64,000 nt of DNA from Sebastes aleutianus (taxonomy: Eukaryota > Chordata > Actinopteri > Perciformes > Sebastidae), in the NCBI GenBank assembly GCA_916700875.1, contig CAKAKS010000066.1, forward strand, positions 8,029,743-8,093,742, given 5' to 3'. A model generated the notes under the pieces. The model ran no database searches and was not told the origin of the DNA. It worked only from the letters and a program-made list of their open reading frames with translations. Shown here one piece after another: positions 38,601 through 47,500 of this stretch (positions are counted from its first letter, which is position 1; each line of letters starts with the position of its first letter). Made by a program: the position numbers and the translations under genes.

Positions 38601-39818
38601 ATTCCAAATACTGATCAATTTCATGACTTTTTAAAACATAAAGACCAAAAATAATGAGCCCTGTACAAGTGATTTGATCAAAATAATGAGTGACTAGAGC
38701 AGAAAATCTGGAAAATAGTAATAAAACATTAAAGAGTAAATAAATTCAAACAAGATAAAATCAGCACATATAGGAGATAGCCTGACAATATAACTGTTTA
38801 AATAGACAAGAATACCACATTATCTTAGAGACACTCGATTCGCATAAGGAAAAACTCCCCCAAAAAACCTTTAACAGGACAAAAATGGAAGAAATCTTTG
38901 GAACAGCGACAGAGGAGGGATCCCTATTCTATAATGTGTAGATAGCAATAGACAAAAATATAAAAATATGACTGAATATATACTTTAGGTTAATGTTATA
39001 AATACATTTTAAACTTTATGTGACTGTGTGTTAACTACTCGAAGCAGCCATTGAGACAGCCATAATGTATCTCAAGAGATTCTGGTTAAAGGTTAAATAA
39101 AAACAACACATCACCAGTGACATGTGAATGACAGTTTGTATGCAGCAGGATAATATCCACTGATGGTATGAAAATGTACCTAAAACATGAAATATTATCT
39201 CAATCAAAAGAATGTATTTATTTATGTTAAATGCAATGTAATCTGTTTTTACATTTTATTTTATGTAATTTATTTTTGATACAGCGGCTGCAGTAGTAGT
39301 TCCATGCCTGTCAACGCTTGTCTCTGACCACGGTGAGCCTAGTCTTTATTCATTCATATTTACGGAAACTCATAAACCACTCTGACAGTACTATAATATG
39401 CACACTGTGGACTTTCCTCCAGGGTCGGCCAGTCAGAAGGGCACAGTGATGGGGATCCTGCGTAGTTTGGGCGCTCTGGCCAGAGCACTGGGACCAGTTG
39501 TGGCATCCTCCGGTAAGAAGACAGGTGGCAGTAATGGCTCCAAATGCTTCTGAAAATTAACTCTTGAGAGAATACTATTTGAATACCGCAGTTGCAGTGC
39601 CTTATTCTGAACATGAAATAGCATGGAAACTGGGCATATTTTACAGACTGATGTACTGTGTATAAATAACTTTGCTCTTTCCAGTGTACTCATTTTAATT
39701 TGTTTTCTTCACAGTTTACTGGATCGCTGGAGCTCAGATCTGTTTTCTCCTCACATCAGCCTCTTTCATTATTCCTCTGGCTCTACTGAGAACAGCCAGA
39801 AGGCTAAAGGATGAGTGA
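32619..39818 (+). CDS. mfsd10: MFS transporter, TETRAN-like, 12 coding exons
   Basis: Exons 32619-32771, 33275-33371, 33510-33613, 33765-33923, 34126-34317, 37477-37579, 37701-37812, 37895-38003, 38093-38183, 39285-39332, 39423-39512 and 39715-39818 join in frame to 453 codons (human 455). MFSD10 is a 12-helix major-facilitator protein reported to move organic anions. The chain shows LLLDLLGFTLILPLLP in helix 1, the MFS motif A SDRYGRRP at residues 105-112, GGICKGNVSL, IAFSLGFTVGP, FLFSGLEFTLSFLTHQRF, and KGTVMGILRSLGALARALGP near the end. These segments follow human MFSD10 closely. All introns are GT-AG. Intron 5 (about 3.2 kb) is swollen by transposons; intron 9 (1.1 kb) by another repeat. 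Confidence 0.95.
34733..36343 (+). mobile_element. Decayed pogo/Tigger-like DNA transposon, TA target site
   Basis: Perfect inverted ends of at least 20 bases (GGGGAGAGTGGGGTAAGATG and its inverse), flanked by TA at 34731-34732 and 36344-36345, lie within mfsd10 intron 5. Internal plus-strand remnants encode a HTH/CENP-B-like stretch, FTEEVEKELADHIKKLAEQF then HGLTPKKCCELALELAER, from about 35330. At 35463 a frameshift moves to NNLPVPNNWKEKG. A C-terminal acidic segment plus DFVIVNFVSKGRSYHYIGLV follows at 35544-35792, then a stop. The catalytic DDE core is missing. Assignment to pogo is by pattern. Confidence 0.75.
36355..36732. mobile_element. MITE with GGCTGGGCAA...CGCCCAGCCCTA ends
   Basis: In mfsd10 intron 5. 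The left end GGCTGGGCAAGATGACGATA is answered by ATCGCCCAGCCCTA at the right. The interior is rich in ATATCG. Non-coding. Confidence 0.65.
37062..37366. mobile_element. TTAGGGCTGGGCGATATGG-type MITE
   Basis: Complete non-autonomous element of about 300 bp in mfsd10 intron 5, with TTAGGGCTGGGCGATATGG at the left and ATATTACCCAGCCCTAA at the right. It is related to the 36355 element by its ends only. Probably hAT-derived. Confidence 0.65.
38846..38950. repeat. Dispersed repeat fragment in mfsd10 intron 9
   Basis: AAAAACTCCCCCAAAAAACC, then AACAGGAC, AAAATGGAAGAAA and CAGAGGAGGGATCCCT. This block is a common, usually longer, repeat in perch-like fish. Recognised by pattern only. Confidence 0.45.
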
Positions 39819-40375
39819 GAGACACAAAGTCTTGACAGAGACTCTGATATTTTACACTTTAAATGAATGTTATGATGTTTACATGTGCTGGGAAAACAAG
39901 CACTGACGTCTCACTGTGACACAAACACAAATAGGGGATGTATGTTTTCTGCGCTGTTCGCCAAGGATCATTACATGAAACTAAATAATGCAAGAAGACG
40001 ATGCACATGCCAGAAGAGAAGGGACGTTGTTGTACAAATGACGATGATGATGATGATGATGATGATGAAATGAGTGGACATAATGCCTTTTAATGTATGT
40101 GCACATGTAGACGTGCATATTGTGAACTGTATGGGTTAGGGTGGGTTACACAAATAACATTTATGCTGATAGATATGATTTTATAATGCAGTATTTTATC
40201 AAGCACTCAGATTTTATATTTTACATTTTTTTTAGCTCACTTTAAAAAAAAAATGGGGATATTCTATTTTCTTGTTATTAAAAAAGAAAAAAGTTGACAT
40301 CTGTGTCTGGAAATGAATTATTATCTTACTTAAAGGTTGAACAAAAAGGTTTTCAATAAACTTAATTGCAGTGAA
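39819..40375 (+). other. 3' untranslated region of mfsd10
   Basis: Runs from the stop to an AATAAA at 40355-40360. It includes a (GAT)n microsatellite at about 40042-40068. The polyadenylation choice is inferred. Confidence 0.5.
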
Positions 40376-40566
40376 GGAAAGTAACCAAGTACATTTACTC
40401 AAATACAACCTTGATGTACTTGTACTTTGATGTAGTCTACTCTCTGTCTCATCCCTCTATTACAGAGAGACTGTCATTGATTTATTTTGGAACTGTCAAT
40501 GTTTTGACATTTTTGGATGGATCTGTCTGCTTTAGTAATTTCCAGAATGTGTCATGCCTTTTTTTC

Positions 40567-40690
40567 TAGGGCTGTTAATTGCTTAAAATATTTAATCGTG
40601 ATTAATCGCATGATTAATATTGTCCAGAAACCCTCACAGGTACTGCATTTAGCATAAAAAAAATATGTTCAAATCAAAATATTCTGCATA
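40567..40690. mobile_element. 5' end of the 1-483 hAT-like MITE family
   Basis: Begins TAGGGCTGTTAATTGCTTAA and, at 40626-40680, repeats GAAACCCTCACAGGTACTGC, the opening of the window. It breaks off near 40690 where a LINE 3' end begins. Confidence 0.7.
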
Positions 40691-40719
40691 AATTACACTT
40701 ACTTATTATTATACCTGGT

Positions 40720-40936
40720 AGAAGATACAGGACCCCCAGGACTCTCACCAGCAGACTGAGAAACAGTTTTTCCCCCAGGCCATCAGACTCTTAAACAGAT
40801 AAATCATACAACATTCTCTCCCTCACAAAAGTGCAATAAACAAGTGCAATACATCAATCAATGCAATATGTGCAATATTAAAAAAAAATAAAAAATGCCT
40901 GTGCAATATTTTTATAGTATGCAACCTCTACTGCTC

Positions 40937-40972
<36 letters not shown>

Positions 40973-41325
40973 CTGTAATAATATACTGTAATAATATACA
41001 GTATAATAATAAAGGAAGTACTTGGTATATGGTAACTATAGAAGCAAATATATATATATATATTTTTTTTTAAATATATATATGCTATATATATGTATAT
41101 ATATATGCTATATATTTGATTCTATAGTTACCATATACCAAGTACTTCCTTTATTATTATACTGTATATTATTTGTAAATACACTATTATTTTTATTTTA
41201 TTACTATTTTTTGCTACTTAACATACTGTTTTCTAAATGGAGCTTCCCAGCAAAAAGTATTTCACACGATTGTACTTGTATAACCGTGTGCCAATAAACA
41301 TCTTCAATCTTGAATCTTGCCTTTT
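40720..41325 (+). mobile_element. LINE 3' end interrupted by an inverted repeat
   Basis: 40728-40800 reads like the end of a LINE ORF2: GGACCCCCAGGACTCTC, AACAGTTTTTCCCCCAGGCC, ATCAGACTCTTAAACAG. A tail with CCAATAAACATCTTCAATCT follows at 41290. Between them lie a TA run (40940-40968) and the 47-bp inverted repeat at 40994-41169. Rex-type affiliation is a guess. Confidence 0.55.
40994..41169. repeat. Perfect 47-bp inverted repeat with 82-bp spacer
   Basis: Left arm 40994-41040 and right arm 41123-41169 are exact reverse complements, by base-to-base comparison. The spacer is almost wholly A/T with TATATA blocks. A long hairpin or cruciform could form. Confidence 0.9.
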
Positions 41326-41559
41326 TCTTATGACGCTTTGAATATAATTTGCTGATAATACTTTGAGTGAAAATTTGAATGTAGGATTTTTACTTGTATC
41401 ATAGTATTTTAAAATTCATGGCTGAATTTATTAAGAAATATCCATCAACGATGCACAAAATAAACTAAAATAGAGGTTACAACTGCCAGTTTAAGGCTGC
41501 TGGTACCAATGTTAAGTAAAATTGGAAGCCAAAACTTCCTATAACACCAAACACTCTAT

Positions 41560-41700
41560 ACAATATTATATCATATATTATATTATATTATTATTATATA
41601 TTATTATTATTATATTATTTATATATAATATATATATATTATATATAAATAATATAATATATATATATAATATATAATATATATATTATATTAATTATTA

Positions 41701-41741
<41 letters not shown>

Positions 41742-41775
41742 TATATATATATTATATTATCTATACAATATTCAG
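41560..41775. repeat. Low-complexity TAT/TATTA tract
   Basis: Almost pure A/T of mixed TATTATA and (TTA)n units for about 210 bp, with self-complementary stretches. No other feature. Confidence 0.85.
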
Positions 41776-42020
41776 AATCTAGTGATATAATATATATTAC
41801 TCTACAGCATGTTCAAAGTACAATTTATTGCAGTGTGTGCTGCTATCTACTGGCTATACTTGATGACACAGTATGTCACTGAGCAAGAGACACATTACCA
41901 CTGACCTAACAGACTCAACATCTAATAAACAGTTTGTATTTCATGATTCAGAAAGTTTCCCAAACATTACATGGTCCCTGTAATGCTTTTGGGAGGTTTA
42001 AAAGAAAAAAGCATGTATAC

Positions 42021-42982
42021 AGCTCTGGAAAAAATTAAGAGACCACTTCAAAATTATCAGTTTCTCTGGTTTTACTATTTATTGGTATGTGTTTGAGTAA
42101 AATGAATTTTTTTGTTATATTCTATAAACTACTGACAACATTTCCCCCAAATTTCAGATAAAAATATTGTCATGTAGAGCATTTATTTGCAGAAAAATGA
42201 CAACTGGTCAAAATAACAAAAAAGATGCAGTGTTTTCAGATCTGGAATAATGCAAAGAAAACAAATTCATATTAATTTTTAAACAACACAATACTAATGT
42301 TTTAATTTAGGAAGAGTTCAGAAATCAATATTTGGTGGAATAACCTTGATTTACAATCACAGCTTCCATGCGTCTTGGCATGCTCTCCACCAGTCTTTCA
42401 CATTGCTGTTGGGTGACTTTATGCCACTCCTGGCGCAAAAATTCAAGCAGCTCGGCTTTGTTTGAGGGCTTGTGACCATCCATCTTCCTCTTGATCACAT
42501 TCCAGAGGTTTTCAATGGGATTCAGGTCTGGAGATTGGGCTGGCCATGACAGGGTCCTGATCTGGTGGTCCTTCATCCACACCTTCACTGACCTGGCTGT
42601 GTGGCATGGAGCATTGTCCTGCTGGAAAAAAACACTCCTCAGAGTTTGGGAACATTGTCAGAGCCAACCAAATATTGATTTCTGAACTCTTCCTAAATTA
42701 AAACATTAGTATCGTGTTGTTTAAAAATGAATATGAACTTGTTTTCTTTGCATTATTCCAGATCTGAAAACACTGCATCTTTTTTGTTATTTTGACCAGT
42801 TGTCATTTTCTGCAAATAAATGCTCTAAATGACAATATTTTTATTTGAAATTTGGGAGAAATGTTGTCAGTAGTTTATAGAATAAAACAAAAAATTGCAT
42901 TTTACTCAAACACATACCAATAAATAGTAAAACCAGAGAAACTGATCATTTTGAAGTGGTCTCTTAATTTTTTCCAGAGCTG
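42021..42982. mobile_element. Tc1-like element with about 315-bp inverted repeats
   Basis: TA at 42019-42020 and 42983-42984 flanks ends CAGCTCTGGAAAAAATTAAG and its near-perfect inverse. The inverted match runs inward to about 42336 and 42667, so some two thirds of the element is arm. The centre keeps only the 3' part of a transposase gene. Confidence 0.9.
42325..42655 (-). pseudogene. C-terminal Tc1 transposase fragment
   Basis: Minus-strand frame with QQDNAPCHTA (second catalytic Asp) and then PAQSPDLNPIENLW (third acidic residue, Glu) at the usual spacing, ending in a GYSTKY-like tail. The paired/HTH DNA-binding domain and the first Asp are gone, so it cannot encode an active enzyme. The C-terminal part itself is open and little decayed. 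Confidence 0.85.
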
Positions 42983-43186
42983 TATATTACTCTACAGCAT
43001 GTTCAAAGTACAATTTATTACAGTGTGTGCTGCTATCTACTGGCTTTACTTGATGACACAGTACGTCACTGACCAAGAGACACATTACCACTGACCTAAC
43101 AGACGCAACATCTAATAAACAGTTTGTATTTCATGATTCAGAAAGTTTCCCAAACATTACATGGTCCCTGTAATGCTTTTGGGAGG

Positions 43187-44188
43187 TGTGGTGGCAGTTT
43201 CTGTTAAAACAAGACACAAACCAACGTAACAACTTGTCTTTCAGTGAATTTAATAAAAAGGCATACATTAATAACTAAAGCATCTGCAGATGGACTCACA
43301 AGCACAGCCACCTGTTGTGGACTGTGGCAAGTGAGCCCCGAATACAAAGAGTAGTCAGTATTTATACATTTAAAGCATAACATGAAGATAAGTGCAAAGA
43401 AGAAAGGAAGAGAAGGATAGAAAGTGTATCAATGCGTCAGCACACAGCAGACAACAAAGCATCACAAGACATAACAAGTATTTCAGCAATCTGTTGTTTG
43501 CAGTTACAGAGATCTAAAATGTCAGGTCACTGTCCTATGGTGACGAAGTTGAACATGTGAGGCCCTGAGATTATCTAAAGGTACAGTGTTAAACTGCAGA
43601 TATGAAAATTGCCATTACATTCCTCCCTTTGAGCATTCTATGCTCACTTAATTAATTAACATATCTGATTACTACTAGCACCGTTGTAATACACAAAATC
43701 AAAGTGTGAAGATACTATGTGATTTTGATTTAAGTATATGAGAAAGAAGGAATTAAACTCAGACAATATCATCTTAAAATGGTGGCGTCCACCCTGGAGG
43801 TGGAAAAAGGTCAGGAATGCCTTTCTCCAGCTGTGGTGTATGTACATATTGTCCAACAGTAGATTTGATCAAAGAGGCAATCATAGCTTTAGCACAAGGA
43901 AAATGCATAATCAATTTAACAAGTCTGATGTACTCTGTAACACATATAAGATAATGAAAAAAAGAAATAACTAATATAATATAGGCATAGGAATGAAAAT
44001 AAAAATGAAAAAAAAAATAAAAATAAAAAAGATAAAAAGATGACCATGTGTTTTCTCCAGGTTTGGTCAGTTTGTCGGAGAAGTTGTGCAACAGGTCTCT
44101 GTCCAATGGTGACGAAGTTGAACATGTGAGGCCCTGAGATTATCTAAAGGTACAGTGTTAAACTGCAGATATGAAAATTGCCATTACA
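43187..44188 (-). mobile_element. Truncated endogenous retrovirus/LTR element
   Basis: Read on the minus strand: 5' LTR reduced to its first about 92 bp (44188-44097), a short internal part, a polypurine tract CAAAGGGAGGAA (43631-43620), and a full 433-bp 3' LTR (43619-43187). LTR ends are TG...CA. The flanks carry a 4-bp duplication, GAGG. The internal part has a minus-strand frame (44106-43774) with a hydrophobic stretch then a short polar tail, possibly the end of an env-like gene. No gag or pol is left; defective. Confidence 0.8.
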
Positions 44189-44505
44189 GAGGTTTAAAAG
44201 AAAAAAACATGTATATATCTAGCTGGTAGTGTTTGTAAAGTTGACTTGTTGTTACGTCACTGAGCCAGAAGAGGTCGCTGTAACCTCTCATCACAATGTA
44301 AACATCACCTGTTACAATCAGGCTCAGCTAACAGCTAGCAGCTAGTTAGCTTAGCTCCTGCTGCCTATCTAACAGGTTGCTTTAGCTCTGAGAGACAAAC
44401 ACACTGTTGCGGCAGGAAGACACATGTAGCAGCAGTGTTTGACAACACACGGAAGATCCGGTACACATGCGGAGATGTGACAGCACATAATAGTTAAACC
44501 TGAAG

Positions 44506-47500
44506 ATGGAAAAGGTAGTTAAAGAACAGTAACTGTTGTTTTTAGCTCGCTAGATAGCCACTAATGCTAACGCAGGCTAGTAGTGAAGCTAGCTGCTAAC
44601 TTTTAGCTGAATGTGTTGATGATACTTAGAAGATAGAAGTTAACAGATGGTTTTTACCACACTAATCATTCATAAACATTCATTTTGACACACTATGACT
44701 GTGTAGTGTGAGCTAGCTTTGTGAGCTAACAAGTAGTTTAATCATTAACTGTGCTAGAAGTTAAAGTTAAGAGTAACACATTTCAGTCTGAGTGAAGTCT
44801 AAAACGTGGATAAACTTGTTTTGTGTGTCAATACGTGGCTTCACTTGTACTCCAGTTTTGTACAAAGGTCGTTTTTATTTCAGCACACTGTTTGGTGACA
44901 GACAGACTATCTTTACTTTCCCTCAGGAGAGCAACCTGTCATCTGCTGCTGTCCAGTCTAAACTACAGAGGAGACAGAGGAAGGAGCCTGCAGAGACACA
45001 CACAGCCTCATCATCACCTCTGATGCTACCTAATCCTTATGTGTCTGAGCAGAGTTTAACAGGGTAAGATCAAGAGATCAAGATTCACTTTATTGTCATT
45101 TCACTGAGTATTTGCATACACAGAAGGAAACTAAATTTTGTTTCTCCCAGCTCCCTTCAGTGCATTAAAAAGGATAGAATAAATAAGTATTAAAATGAAC
45201 ATACCTAAAAATAACAATAAAATAAGTAAACGTTTCAGACACAATTTCATACAATTTGCAGTCGTGTTTAGCAGCAGAGAAAAGTGCATTTGTGTCCATA
45301 GTAAAGTGCTGTTTGCATTAGGAGGATAATCAGGTTTTTGTTGTTTTAATCTTGATTAAAGTAATCACTTGACCGTATGGCCTGATGTCAAACCCCTTAT
45401 TTGTGTTGGATTTCTGAACTTTTGTGAAGGAACCGGTCTTCAGGTCTGAGCCCAAAGCAGAATCCATCAAGTGGAGTGCCAGCAGCAGGAAGAGGAGGAG
45501 ATGCTTCTTCAAGGAGTCTTCATGGCTACAGCAGCAGCCGTCGTGTTCGAGAGACCAGTGATGATTTCCCGCAGAGAGAACGGTCCTTATGGGATCCAAA
45601 TGCAAAGGTTGATTTCATTTTTTTTAACCTTTATTTAATTAAGTTAGACCCATTGAGATTAAAAGAACAGAGCAGGCCAATTTACTTTGGAGTACAATAT
45701 ACAGTGATGAGTGAGGGCTCTACAGTTTGTAACAAACCTTAAAGCGCCATGATATACAGTATCCAACATATGGAGACAATGGACTGATGCATTCATGTAA
45801 AGCAGATCACCATAGTCAAGAACAGGCAAGAACGTCGCTTCAACCAGTTTTCGTCTGACACCAACAGAAAAACAAGACTTGTTTCTAAAATAAAAACCTA
45901 ACTTCAATTTCAATTTTAAGCACCAGATAAGTAGATAAAACAAACTTTCTTCTTAAAATGTATTGTTGTGATTTATATCCATCTCCACAGACATCAAAAG
46001 ACAACAACGGCTCTCCTGCTCAAGGAAGAGTTATGGGCAAGAACTCACTGGATGCACAGAAAAAAGGTAGTTATCACACATGGCATTAACTTTTTCCTCA
46101 ATGAACCCCGGCACCTCAGCACATGGATCCCATCATTTTCCTGAACATAATTTAGCAGCTAATTTTCCTCATTTGTAATCATATTTTGCTTATAATTGCA
46201 CTACAGGTTTCAGAAGTGCCAGATCAGCCACTAACTTTGCGGGGAGGTCAAAACCAGCACAGACAGACTCGGCCCCATTTGAAGTGAAGATGACCGATTT
46301 CCCAGAGTTAGCTAGTGGTTCGCTGGGCAAAGCAGGCCCTCCTCTGGTTCAGAGAGAGTGCTGGGGTCCACCTCCTCCATCCTCGAGCCGTCAAACGCAA
46401 ACACCAGCATCTTCCTGGAGGGTGAGCCCACTGAAATGTCATATGTGATATTGCGCAGTTTACATTGAATGCTTCATTGACGTAGAGTTATACTCTTGGT
46501 GCTACTGTAATTTTCTATTGAATAGTCTGTCAGGAGAGGATCGCCAACACAACCTGAACCCCGACAAATTGCCACTAATGCTAAACCAGATTCCTCTGCT
46601 GCTTCATCAGGTAGGTGAAATTCCCTGCGGTCAGCCTTTCAATGATTATAAAGCAGTGTCAGTAATATTTCAGATTATTTATTCATGTGAACAGGTCAGC
46701 CGATGGTGACCTCCTGGGCTAATGTTGCCTCTCAGCCTCCAAAGAAACCTGTCCCTAAAGAGAAGACAATCGGCAGAAACAACATGCAGGTTAGATGATG
46801 TGTTTGATTTAGACTTTCAGCATAATGGCTTCACTTCGACAGGGTATTAAAGTCTTATAAACATTGAATTCCTTAAACTTGAAGATTTGTTTTTCATTTT
46901 TGCGTCTCTTCAGACGGAGGAAGCGGCCGCACAGCAGGAAGAGGACACGCCGGGGAAGAAAAAACGTAAGAAAAAGAGGAAGTCTAAAGGTGCTTGGGAA
47001 GATGCAGAAGCTGAGTCAGAAGAGCCAGCGATGTATCAGGAGCCTCCAAAATTTGAGGTTAATAAAAACTTTTTATTTTCATTCAATTCAAAAGCAAAAC
47101 CCATCATTTCTAAGTGTTGATTTGTTTTGTAAGTGTTGAATGGAAGATGATTTTTGTTGCCATGTTGTCTTCTCAGGACGAAGAGGAGTTTCCAGGCTTG
47201 ACTCCTGCTCTGACTGTGACTGGTAGATTGAAAACAAGCAGCTATGCAGCAAAACTATGCAATGAGGTACATATTATCAGTCATTTCTCCTCCCAGATGT
47301 TTTCATATAATAATGTGTTTTTTCCTTTTTACTAAAATGCACATTACATAGGTGGAAAATACACATTTCAACATGTGGGTCAGGAGAGTTCCATTAAAAT
47401 GATGTTGTCTTTTGTTTTCAGGAAAACCAAAGAGAAGGTGTTCAGCATCAACCTGCCGACCAAACTAAGGAAAAATCACCTGCAGCAAAAAGTCAGCCCA

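Larger units (their letters stand above)
41794..44214. repeat. Tandem duplication (about 225-bp unit) carrying two insertions
   Basis: Unit copy 1 is 41794-42020 and copy 2 is 42983-43186 continued at 44189-44214. Both contain TACTCTACAGCATGTTCAAA, GTGTGTGCTGCTATCTACTG, CCAAACATTACATGGTCCCT and GGTTTAAAAGAAAAAA. The Tc1 element sits at the junction and the retroviral remnant splits copy 2. A handful of substitutions separate the copies. Confidence 0.88.

Noticed and set aside
41022..41297. A 91-codon Tyr/Ile-rich frame
   Set aside because: Product of the AT-rich inverted repeat and LINE tail; composition only.
43774..44106. A 110-codon minus-strand frame as a host gene
   Set aside because: It lies wholly inside the LTR element remnant and has no splice or domain support; it is kept only as a possible leftover of an env-like tail.
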